NCBI GenBank assembly: GCA_023362775.1
Contig: JALMGJ010000003.1
Location: 52,553,416 to 52,617,415, forward strand
DNA: 64,000 nt
Direction: 5' to 3'
DNA from: Charina bottae
Taxonomy: Eukaryota > Chordata > Lepidosauria > Squamata > Charinaidae
Made by a program: the position numbers and the translations under genes
Notes under the pieces: model-generated
The model's input: only the letters and a program-made list of their open reading frames with translations
What the model was told of the DNA's origin: nothing
Databases searched by the model: none
In this document: positions 1 to 35,130 of the stretch, piece by piece
Position numbering within the stretch: position 1 is the first letter of the stretch
Layout of the letters: the number at the start of each line of letters is the position of its first letter

Positions 1-130
1 ACCCAAGCATTGCAATGAAGGCAGTATGGTGATGCCTCTCGTTCTGAAGTTATGTGTCTATCAGCCTTACTAGGTAGACCAAACGGGAAACACGACCAGA
101 TGAGCTAATTCTACTTTATTGTAGGGTTAA

Positions 131-463
131 GTAAAGGTAAAGGTTCCCCCCGCACATTTGTGCAGTCGTGTCCAACTCTAGGGGCCGGTGCTCATCTCCG
201 TTTGTTAGCTGAAGAGCCAGCGTTGTCCGAAGACGCTTCTGCGGTCATGTGGCCGGCATGACGCACGCGGAACGCTGTTACCTACCCACCGAAGTGGTAC
301 CTATTCATCTACTTGCATTTGCATGCTTTCGAATTGCTAGGTTGGCAAGAGCTGTGGCGGGTGCGGGAGCTCACTCCGTCACGCGGGGCTAGGGATTCGA
401 ACCTCCGAACTTGCGATCTTCTGATCGACAAGCCTGGCGTCTTACCCGCTGAGCCACCACGCC

Positions 464-465
<2 letters not shown>
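131..465 (-). mobile_element. tRNA-derived SINE, copy a
   Basis: Full-length, reversed copy of the commonest SINE here. Read on the - strand, a tRNA-like head (GGTGGCTCAG...GGTTCGAATCCC, A and B boxes) is followed by a body containing CGGAGATGAGCACCGGCCCC and a tail GGAACCTTTACCTTTAC. Its head abuts an ATT microsatellite. It resembles the abundant squamate SINE I recall from Anolis and snakes; I am not certain of the name. Confidence 0.85.

Positions 466-511
<46 letters not shown>
466..511. repeat. (ATT)n microsatellite
   Basis: About 15 ATT units directly after SINE copy a. It reads as a leucine run in one frame, which is not coding. Confidence 0.95.
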
Positions 512-1260
512 GTTACATGAACAGAATCTTGCAAGTCTGAAAGTACTTCTGTCCCCCTCTCCCGGTCCCCTTTACAGCCCAAAAACTAGGGAGGGTCTCT
601 TCTGAGCCTCTTGCCCTGCCCACATTCCTGCTGTGGGCTAAGCTGCCTTTTATCTGCCCGTTCCCTTGGCTGTCTCTTGTTGCCCTGTCTCCCAGAGTCA
701 TTCCCACATACCATTACAGTGTCCATGAACTTTTTGCACTGATTTTGATGCCTTGGATCTCCCCCACCTTAGTCATGCAGATACTGTATACATGGAGATT
801 GTCACTGAATGCAGCAACTCCACCTTTATTTGTACAAAATAACGTGCTTTACTAAGGTGAATAGGATTAATATTAAAAAAACAAATCTAAATGTTTTTAC
901 TGCAGTAGTTTTGCTTCAACTGTTAGAAACCGTTCTAACACAAAAATGGGACACCTTTGTCTGACTGCAGTAGATAACCCAGTTTTCCTCAAGTTTTTTA
1001 GTATCCTATCTTTGAAGGTTCACATGTTTTGTATGCTACACTACATCCATCTGATCGTCCGTTGCCTTTTCCAGACCCTTGTGGAATAATGGTGAGCCTC
1101 AATAATCTGGAAACTACCTGAAAAGAAAAACCATGTCTTTTAAAGCTGTGGGTATCCCAAGCTGTGTGTTGATTTGAAATAGATTTTCCACTTCCAGCTT
1201 TAGAATCAGCTTTCTAAGAATTGAATCATGAAATGATCATGAAATGAATTTCAAACAGTA
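512..1260. other. Non-coding stretch
   Basis: I see no exon with family-like residues and no recognisable element here. A 17-base AG...GT interval at 1075-1091 was considered and rejected as an exon. Confidence 0.5.
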
Positions 1261-1268
1261 GAATAGAG

Positions 1269-1554
1269 CAGAGCTTTCCAAAGTTTTCATGTTGGTGACA
1301 CACTTTTTAGACATGTATCATTTCGTGACACACTCTTACAGCAGGGCATCATTTCGCGACACACTCTTACAGCAGGGCACAAGGCAGGCACTAGGACCTG
1401 CGTGGAATCACAGCAGGTTTGAAGGCACAAGGCAGGCACTAGGACCTGCTTGGAATCCTGGCAGGGCAGGTTTGGAGGCAGCAGCAGCCGCGACACACCC
1501 AGACACTGCAGCCAACACACTAATGTGCCCCGACACACAGTTTGGAAAGCTCTG
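1269..1554. mobile_element. hAT MITE, subfamily A, copy 1
   Basis: Inverted termini CAGAGCTTTCCAAA and TTTGGAAAGCTCTG flank a 286-bp non-coding element. A perfect 8-bp target duplication GAATAGAG lies at 1261-1268 and 1555-1562. The interior has tandem GGCACAAGGCAGGCACTAGG blocks and repeated CGACACAC motifs near the ends. CAG terminus plus 8-bp duplication is diagnostic of hAT. Confidence 0.92.
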
Positions 1555-1845
1555 GAATAGAGGAACATGAGTTAATGCTCTTCACACCAGCCTTCTGAAT
1601 GAAACAGTTAAATAAATAGAAATCCTTGCAGACTACTGCTGTTTCTCCCATTTTGGAAACTGTATAATTTAATCTGCATAGTTCAGTGTTTATAAGAATG
1701 TCTCTTCATTAAAGTATATATATGTTTCAGCCCCTGAACTAGTGCAGCTGAGCTCTTACGTTCTTTCAATTGATGGCATATTGGTTGTTTATATATAGAT
1801 CCCATGCCCCCAGATTCTATTTTTCCAATTGTAGGTTTAAATAGG

Positions 1846-2177
1846 GGGCGCGATGGCTCAGCAGGTAAGACGCCAGGCTTGTCAATCGGAAGATCGCAAG
1901 TTTGGATGTTCAAATCCCTAGCCCTGCATGACAGAGTGAGCTCCTGCACTAGCTCCAGCTCTTGCCAACCTAGCAATTCGAAAGCATGCAAATGCAAGTA
2001 GATTAAAAGGTACCACTTCGGTGGGTAGGTAACAGCGTTCCGCGCGTGTCATGCTGGCCACATGACCGCGGAAGCATCTTCGGACAACGCTGGCTCTTTG
2101 GCTAACAAACGGAGATGAGCACCGGCCCCTAGAGTCGGACACGACTGTGCGGGGGAACCTTTATCTTTACCTTTAGT
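1846..2177 (+). mobile_element. tRNA-derived SINE, copy b
   Basis: Full-length forward copy with target duplication TTTAAATAGG at 1836-1845 and 2178-2187, which sets the exact ends. Same head, body and tail as copy a. Confidence 0.92.
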
Positions 2178-2187
2178 TTTAAATAGG

Positions 2188-3284
2188 CCAAGTCTTATTA
2201 AGGGATGTTTCCTTCATTTAATGAAACAATAACTTTTGGAGTGAGTTTGAGTCTCTATTCCACAGTTAATTATCTGGTGGCTTTAGACTAGCTCAGTCCT
2301 CTTAACTATAATAAAGGAATGTTGATCTATTTCACCAGTTCATTTGCAAGGATTAGAACAAGATGAAGATCATTTGACTACAATGCTCAGCTAGACATCT
2401 GTACCCAGGTATTGGGCACGTCACCACCTCTAGTGCACCACAAGAAGGAGAATGATAGTTTTCATTCTGTGGTTAGCAATGATGTCACCCAGCCAATCTT
2501 AAATGTTCAAAGGTAAATTACTATTAATTGAAGGTTTGATCTTCTGATCTCAGTTGTACTGCAGGAGGACAGGGGAAAAAAAGATGATGAGCTTGAGATT
2601 TGTATTTAAAAATAACTTGAAACTAAATCAGATCAATATATATTTGTAAATACTGAACAATTTGCATTGCATTTAATAAAATTGTTATATTCAGTCATTA
2701 TTTTTCTTCCTGTCACTCCTGTAAGAGAGATCTTGATACAAAAATCAACCCCTAGTTGTTTCTTGAGAATATACAGTATATCCTTAATATAGTTTGCTGC
2801 TTATGGGACTAAGGTTTAGCCTGTTTGCAACTAAGAGTTCAATGCAGGCTTATAAAGCTATCTTCAAAATGGTTACAGAACACCCCAGATTCAGGGTTTC
2901 TGTAACATTTATGCAAGTTGGGCATTGGTTTTTAGTACAAAGTGTTGCTACAGACATACTAGAATTGCAATTTTGTGGTCATTTGCTCAGATTCAATCAT
3001 TTTAAATTAACTGAAATGCATTTCATAGTAAATATACAAAAAAGATTGGCCTGTCTTAAGTTATGCATGTAAGCAGCAGCAAACATCATAGAAACCACCT
3101 CCAAACTGCCCCAATAAAGTCACTTTTCTGTTTTACTCTGCAGTTTGGTTGAAGTTTCTGCTAAAGGGAAGTTTGCTAATACCTAGAAGGTATTAATCTG
3201 CAGGATTTAAACAGGCTGCACTCTATTCTTATTTTTGTGGCAGGGAAAAAGAGAGAAGATTATTTTCTCTCTCTTGCTTCTCTG
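2188..3284. other. Non-coding stretch
   Basis: AT-rich sequence without recognisable gene or repeat. One 92-codon frame at 2794-3072 has no convincing protein character and no splice sites that match MROH7 phases. Confidence 0.5.
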
Positions 3285-3370
3285 TTTTATATTATTATTA
3301 TTTATTAAATTTCTATTACCGCCCATCTCCCCCGATAGGGGAACTCTGGGCGGTTTACAATAAAAATAAC
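3285..3370 (-). mobile_element. CR1/L2-like LINE 3' end fragment
   Basis: TTATTATT-rich tail followed by CCGCCCATCTCCCCC and CTCTGGGCGG. The same signature recurs at about 15070, 23030, 24510, 42815, 43235 and 58215. It matches the short 3' terminus of CR1/L2-type squamate LINEs; the clade is inferred. Confidence 0.55.
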
Positions 3371-3597
3371 ACCAGAGAACATACAGTATTGTTCTCTGGC
3401 ATTTGGGGAATAAAAGATTCTGCTTATTTAGACCCTATTGGAAGGGGACTAAGTCGTGACAGCTGGAAAAAAAAAGAAGTTTTAACTGGGAGATAGAAAT
3501 GTGATGTTAACAAACCATATTTAGCAAACAAATCTCACTAAGGATTAGCCTGTGTGAACCCAGCCAAAATCAATAGTCTACTGATGATGCTATAGAA

Positions 3598-3906
3598 CAG
3601 GGCTTTCCAAAGTTTTCCCGTGGCGACACACCAACTGCCATTGGTGTGTCGCCGCAGGAAAACCCGGAAGCGCCGCCATTGCGGCAGCGCGCAAAACCCC
3701 GAAAGCGCTGCTGCCGCTTTCGATTTTTGCGCACCGCTGTGGCTGCGGCGCTTTTGGATTTTCGTGCGCCGACGTTGGTGTGTTGCCGTGGGAAAATCCG
3801 GAAGTGCTGATGGCGTGCCATCAGCGCTTCCGGGTTTTGACGCAACACATCTGGGCCCCGCAGGCGACACACTTTTGTGTCGCGACACACAGTTTGGAAA
3901 GCTCTG
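3598..3906. mobile_element. hAT MITE, subfamily B (CpG-rich), copy 2
   Basis: 309 bp with the same termini (CAGGGCTTTCCAAA / TTTGGAAAGCTCTG) and target duplication CTATAGAA at 3590-3597 and 3907-3914. The interior is very rich in CpG and has nested inverted repeats (GGTGTGTCGCCGC, GAAAACCCGGAAGCGC). Confidence 0.92.
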
Positions 3907-3914
3907 CTATAGAA

Positions 3915-4820
3915 CATGAACTTCTAGGGAAATAAGCAGGGAGTATCAACATGATCAGGTTCAGCTCCCCATATCATTATCTTCAGCTTCTTGGGTGTTG
4001 TCATGAGCGCCTTGAGTGATGACATAAACATATCCATTATGACATTGCTGCTGGGCCTTTTTCCTCATGACAGAAAAAGGAAGGTGAAACAAGCGAACAG
4101 CTGTGAGCTCCTCCCACAAAGTAAGCTAGTGAAATTACTTCCTTCTCTGAACTGAGTGTCACATGGAGTTCTTTCATCAGCAAATATGGCAGTGTTATTG
4201 TGGCAAGACGCGCATGATTTGACACAATAAACAGCAGATGGCCCAATGTTTTCTCTAAAAGGAATTATTGCTCTTCTGCTTGAGGAAGGGAGTATCATTT
4301 AAAGATTGGAAGGGAACCATCATTTTCCATTATTGTCTTTTGAGATGAGGATTGGGGAAAGTAATAGATTTATTTTGTGTTGGTAAATCTGCAAGGGCAA
4401 ATGTTTTCAAGTCTTTGTGAAAGAACATCGTACATTTTTGGCCCATGTACAGGAATGCTTCTCAGGTTATGAACACCTGCCTTCAAGACTTGGAGAAAGT
4501 GAATCCGGGGATCAAGAGATGGGACACATTGTTTTTTGACTGAGCTAGAAGAGGACGAAACATTCTCAGCTGGTAAACAATTGGTTGCACTTTTAATAGT
4601 TCAAAAATCTCCCACATTAAATCTATTAATATATTTAAAACCACAAAAATCAGGCAGCTAAAGTTCTGAAAACGTAAGAGTGCTATATGAGAGCAGACAC
4701 AGTAGTATCAGAGCCTCTCATCAGACATACAGTTGGACCACTGTGTGCTATTAGCTTTTGCTGAAGGTGAAGAGTGGCCCCCAGGATCTGGAAATTACAC
4801 ATCATATATACAGTATATAT
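3915..4820. other. Non-coding stretch
   Basis: No gene seen. A 47-base AG...GT interval at 4074-4120 has a donor-like GTAAGC, but the frame needed to join MROH7 contains a stop. Confidence 0.5.
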
Positions 4821-4830
4821 ACTATATACT

Positions 4831-4877
4831 ACATACATACATACATACATACATACATACATACATACATACATACA
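4831..4877. repeat. (CATA)n microsatellite
   Basis: About 12 CATA units just beyond the 3' end of the - strand LINE; it may have grown from that element's tail. Confidence 0.92.
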
Positions 4878-4879
4878 AA

Positions 4880-7245
4880 TTCCCTTCTCACCCCTATGGG
4901 TGGTATGTGTCTTCCTCAACCTCGGGTCCTCTACCAGAGGCCTGGGAGTTTGAGGGTTCTGCGCAGTATCTTAGCTGTTCCTAGCACTGCACTCTTCTGG
5001 ACAGAGAGCTCTGATGTTGCTCCTGGGATCTGTTGGAGCCACTCTCCCAGCTTAGGAGTCACAGCCCCGAGTGCTCCTACCACCACTGGGACCACTTTGG
5101 CCTTCGCTTTCCACATCCTCTCCAGTTCCTCCTTCAGGCCCCGGTACTTCTCCAGCTTCTCATACTCCTTCTTCCTGATGTTGCTGTCACTTGGCACCGC
5201 TACATCTATCACCACCGCTGTCTTCTGGTCCTTGTCTACTACCACAATGTCTGGTTGATTGGCCAGTACCTGCCTGTCACTCTGGATCTGGAAGTCCCAC
5301 AGGATCTTAGCCCTGTCATTCTCCACAACCTTCTGTGGAATCTCCCATCTGGACTTTGGAGGGTCAAGCCCAGGGCTTTCCAAAGTTTTCCCGCGGCGAC
5401 ATACCAACCGCCGTTGGTGGGTCGCCACGGGAAAACCCGGAAGTGCCGCCGTTGCGGCAGCGTGCAAAAACCCGAAAGCGCTGCTGCCGCTTTCAGGTTT
5501 TTGCGTGCCGCCGTTGGTGTGTCGCCGCGGGAAAACCCGGAAGCGCTGATGATGATCAGCGCTTCCGGGTTGTGTGGTGACACGGTTTGGAAAGCTCTGG
5601 TCTAGCCCATACGCTGTGCAAATGTTCCTGTACACAATGCCAGCTACCTGGTTGTGCCGTTCAGTGTATGCTGTTCCTGCCTGCATCTTACACCCTGCCA
5701 CTATGTGTTGGACTGTCTCTGAGGCCTCTCTGCACAGTCTGCACCTTGAGTCCTGTCTAGTGTGGTAGACCCCTGCTTCTATGGATCAGGTGCTTAGTGC
5801 TTGTTCTTGTGCTGCTATGATCAGTGCCTCAGTGCTGTCTTTTAGTCCAGCCCTTTCCAGCCACTGGTAGGATTTCCCAATGTCAGCCACCTCAGCTATC
5901 TGTCGATGGTACATCCCATGCAGGGTCTTGTCTTGCCATGGCACTTCCTCTGCTTGATCTTCCTTCCGTGTCTGCTGCTGCTTCAGGCATTCTCTCAGCA
6001 GCTTATCTTTAGGTGCCATCTTACTGATGTACTCCTGGATGCTCTGGGTCTCATCCAGGACAGTGGCTTTGACACTCATCAGGCCCCGTCCACCCTCTTT
6101 CCTCCTGGTGTACAGTCTCTGGGTGTTGGACTTGGGGTGGAAGCCTCCATACATTGTGAGGAGCTTCCAGGTCTTCACATCAGCAGCCTCACGTCCTCCT
6201 TTGGCCAGCTCACTATACCGGCAGGGTATCTGATGACTGGCAGGGCATACATGTTAATGGCATGGCTCTTGTTCTTCCCATTGAGCTGGCTCTTCAGGAC
6301 CTGTCTTATCCTTTGGTGGTACTTGGATGTTGCTGTCTTCCTTGCCTCCTCATCGTGGTTCCCATGTGACTGTGGGATACCAAGGTACTTGTAGCTGGTC
6401 TGTATGTCTGCTATGTGGCCTGGTGGTAGTTCCACCCCATCAGTCTTAACTACCTTCCCTCTCTTTACTACCATCCGGCCACACTTCTTTAGTCCAAATG
6501 ACATCCCAATGTCCTCACTGTAGATCCATGTCAGGTGGATCAGTGAGTCGATGTCTCGTTCACTCTTAGCATACAGTTTGATGTCATCCATGTAGAGGAG
6601 GTGGCTGATGGTAGTTCCACTCTTGAACTTGTATCCATATCCAGTTCTTGTGATAATCTGGCTGAGGAGGTTCAAGCCCATGCAGAACAGCAGTGGGGAC
6701 AGTGCATCACCTTGGTATATGCCACACTTGATGGCCACTTGTGCAAGCTGTCTTGAGTTGACTTCCAGTGTTGTCTTCCACAGTCCCATTGAGTTCTTGA
6801 GGAAGGTCCTTAGTGTCCTGTTGACTTTGTATAGTGCCAGGCATTCACAGATCCATGTGTGTGGCATTGAGTCGTAGGCTTTCCTGTAGTCAATCCAGGC
6901 TGTGCTCAGATTGGTCTGTCTAGACCTTGAGTCTCGGGCAACTGCTCTATCTATGAGCAACTGGTGTTTGGAGCCTCTGGTGTTGTTCCCAATGCCCTTC
7001 TGAGCTGTGCTCATGTACTGGCCCATATGGTCCTGCAGCTTGGCAGCTATGATGCCTGATAGGACTTTCCATGTTGTGGGGAGGCAAGTTATTGGCTGGT
7101 AGTTGGACGGTGTTGTTCCCTTGTTGGGGTCTTTCATGATCAGCACTGTCCTACCTTGTGTTAGCCAGTCTGGGTGGGAGCCTGCTGCTAGCAGCTGGTT
7201 CATCTGTGCTGCTAGGCGTTCACGTCTTAAAGTCAATCTTTTCAT
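4880..7245 (-). pseudogene. R4/Dong-like LINE, 5'-truncated and decayed
   Basis: The - strand encodes a non-LTR reverse transcriptase (about 7245-6175), with LIMKDPNKGTTPSNYQPITC, AWIDYRKAYDSMPHTWI, GIYQGDALSPLLFCMGLN and the catalytic box YMDDIKLYA. Downstream come GGFHPKSNTQRLYTRRKEGG, a CCHC knuckle (CRLC...H....C, about 5740-5700) and a restriction-like endonuclease segment (KPD-like PDIVVVDKD...AVVIDVAVPSDS). That order (RT, CCHC, C-terminal endonuclease) fits the R2/R4 group; RT wording points to R4/Dong. It is broken by a frameshift near 6178, an in-frame TGA near 5784, and a MITE inserted in the endonuclease segment at 5371-5599. Confidence 0.8.
5371..5599. mobile_element. hAT MITE, subfamily B, copy 3, inside a LINE
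   Basis: 229 bp, termini CAGGGCTTTCCAAA / TTTGGAAAGCTCTG, target duplication GTCAAGCC / GTCTAGCC at 5363-5370 and 5600-5607 (one mismatch). It splits the endonuclease part of the R4-like LINE, so it is younger than that LINE. Confidence 0.9.
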
Positions 7246-7602
7246 GTATTAATGGACAGAACCTGGAGCAATTGCCTGAGTGATTAAGACACCCACAAAC
7301 TGCTATCCAACCAGCTATTATATTGTTTAGCTGGGTTCAAATGTCGTGCTAAGTTATACCATGATTTGCTTTTTGTGCATCATTGGATTTTGTAATCAAT
7401 TATTTGTGGTTTAATATATTATAGAAACCTGGCCAATTGTGGTTTATTATATTAACCTTGCTTAAGCAAAACATGGCTTAGTGTAATTGGTAAACAGTCT
7501 TTTTGGAAGGCCATGGATTCTGGGAACTGACTCTGAAGCAGTACAGTTACATGTATGCATGCACCATAAAACCTTTCACTCTCTTCTTGCTGGTATTAAC
7601 AG

Positions 7603-33214
<25,612 letters not shown>

Positions 33215-33331
33215 TTAGCCTAGAGCAGGTGGGGAAAGAGAACTTGATTCACCATTTATGTTACACCCAGCTTCAGCAAGAACACAAAAACAGCTCACAA
33301 AAGTAATTGTGGATCTACTGATTACCAGGAT

Positions 33332-33337
33332 AATAAA
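33332..33337 (+). terminator. MROH7 polyadenylation signal
   Basis: An AATAAA hexamer 118 bp after the MROH7 stop codon and followed within 30 bp by T/G-rich sequence. It is the first such signal downstream and would give a short 3' UTR. Confidence 0.6.
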
Positions 33338-33532
33338 CGACACTTGTTTCCTGCAACGTCCAGCTTGTTGGACGTTTCTTTGCTAGAATTTTATAACATG
33401 TTTTCCTGCACCAGAGAGCAAGACATGCCCCAGCCGTTTCTCAGCCTGTGTATACCAATCCTGCGGGGCCATTTTAAACGCTTGCAAACCATTTTGCTAC
33501 AGAGAGACAGGTGTGGTATTGCCAGGGCTGTC

Positions 33533-33672
33533 CATGGGGAGGGTCAAAAAAGTCAGGATGGCAGCTGTGACTGCAGCCGAAGGCCTACCCCCTTTTTATG
33601 TGCATCACATGTGCAACACACAAAAAAGAGGCAGGGCTTTGATCACGCAGCTGTGTCCATCTTGACTATTAC
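33533..33672. mobile_element. Foldback MITE-like repeat
   Basis: AAAAAAGTCAGGATGGCAGC ... GCTGTGTCCATCTTGACT arms with TTTTTATGTGCATCACATGT inside; relative of the 10014 copy. It would lie just beyond the MROH7 poly(A) site. Confidence 0.5.
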
Positions 33673-33802
33673 TGCACACACACAGACCCTCCCGCAGATG
33701 CCCCTTAGTGTGTTCATACCATACATTAAGCTCGCTTACCTTGAGGTTGGGCCTTTTTGTGGCTCAGACTGATGTGCAAACCCAGACCATTTGGGTGAGC
33801 TC

Positions 33803-34025
33803 TTTTTTTTTCTAATCCGTTCAATCATGTCCTAGTCTCGGAGACTGCCTGGACCAGTCCCTGCACTTCTCTTGGCAAGATTTTCGGAAGTGGTTTGCCA
33901 TTGCCTCCTTCCTCGGGCTGAGAGAGAGTGACTGGCCCAAGGTCACCCAGCTGGCTTTGTGCCTAAGGCAGGACTAGAACTCACGGCCTCCCGATTGCCT
34001 TAACCACTACACCAAACTGACTCTT
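33803..34025 (-). mobile_element. tRNA-headed SINE (Sauria SINE type)
   Basis: On the - strand: CAGTTTGGTGTAGTGGTTAA head, GTGAGTTCTAGTCCTGCC B-box region, GTGACCTTGGGCCAGTCACT, then GGAAGGAGGCAATGGCAAAC body and A-tail. Duplication GGTGAGCTC at 33794-33802 and 34026-34034. Wording matches the Sauria SINE family. Confidence 0.82.
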
Positions 34026-34739
34026 GGTGAGCTCATAATTCAATGTATTTTGGGAACTCAGATAACAAATTAATTTAGTAATGGAGCCAAATGTGTTGTG
34101 CAAATTATGTTGTACCTCTATCTTGATAAGCATTGCTGGGGAGAGAGAGAGAAAATCTCCCTCTAGTCAAATTCAACGGCTGGTAACTACACAGGCATGC
34201 CCGTGTTGTTCTTTGGGCAAGAATGTGGACACGGTTTGGCACTGTCACCTTCTGTGATTTTTAAATTTTAATTTCACCTACAGCCCTGGGGTTTTCGGCT
34301 AGTCCCCGGACCTAGTACTAGCCAATGGGACCATGCTCAGCTTTATGAAGTTAGCAAGGTTGTGGCTGCCACCTTGCTGCGGAGCAGAGTGAGAGCAGAC
34401 ACACTGAAAAATCTTGCAGCCCTGAACAGACTCAGGATTTTAAAACTGAAGAGTTCATGTACGGCGACGCTGGCACAGAGTTGTAATCTATCCCTAGTAG
34501 CAGAGCCGTTGTGCTGATGGGCAAGGGAGTAATACTGCATTAGACAAATCCTGGGCTAGGTACGGCACGCTAAAGGAAGGGGTGGTGGTGGTTATATAGA
34601 ACTGTTTTCTCTAACCAGGTGATTTCCGACTAGGATGAGCATCAAGGTAAGGATAATGGGAGCTGTAGTCAGTCTAGCGGCCCTGGCAGCCGCAGGTCGG
34701 AAAAGGTGAGGAGTACAAGAACTACGGTGTTGTACTGGT

Positions 34740-35130
34740 AATCTGCATTGCAAGCCCAGAGAGCTCGCGCCCGCCTCTCTCGCCGCGTTCGGCTGCAGAG
34801 CCGCCTCCGGAAGGGCGGAGCAGCCGAGCGGGTCGGGCAAAGTTTTCACGCATGGCGGAAAGCGAAGAGGCGGATTTGGATGCCTTCCTCGACAAATTTC
34901 AGGGCCCGCAGCGCTACGAGGGGGCCTTCAATCCGACGACATGGGAGCAGGTGGGGCTGCGGAGCGGGAGGCGCCCGGCGGGAGGCTCTGCCCTTCGCCA
35001 GGGAGGCGCCGCTTGGCTGGCGAACATCTCGGGTCTCGGCTGGGCAGAGCGGGTTGGAAGCGGCGGGAACAGGCGGGGCAGCGCTGCGGGGTTGATCCGG
35101 GGACAGGACCGTTCGCGGCGTCTCTCTTAG
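34740..35130 (+). promoter_or_regulatory. CpG-rich TTC4 promoter and first exon
   Basis: A stretch dense in CpG and GC boxes (for example CCGCCTC and GGGCGGAG) in an otherwise AT-rich window, with the TTC4 start codon inside it. This is the usual form of a housekeeping CpG-island promoter. The nearby GGGAGCTGTAGTC stretch at about 34650 resembles the conserved ACTACAnnTCCC promoter motif in reverse. No TATA box is evident. Confidence 0.7.
34852..34950 (+). CDS. TTC4: TTC4 exon 1 (start codon)
   Basis: 33 codons: MAESEEADLDAFLDKFQG, then YEGAFNPTTWEQ, ending phase 0 before GTGGGG. The human N-terminus has the same DSFLEKFQ...WE pattern. The ATG sits in CACGCATGGC, an adequate start context. 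Confidence 0.93.

Noticed and set aside
1075..1091. Possible 17-nt micro-exon between CTTTTCCAG and GTGAGC
   Set aside because: Too short to show protein similarity, and its upstream partner is unknown.
1846..1930. tRNA gene
   Set aside because: A/B boxes belong to a SINE head with several mismatches in the cloverleaf, and a SINE body and target duplications follow.
4074..4120. Possible MROH7 exon between TCATGACAG and GTAAGC
   Set aside because: The only phase that would join the exon at 7603 has a TGA in frame.
4683..4984. Frames with repeated Thr-Tyr-Ile-His or Met-Tyr-Val-Cys
   Set aside because: Translations of the CATA microsatellite.
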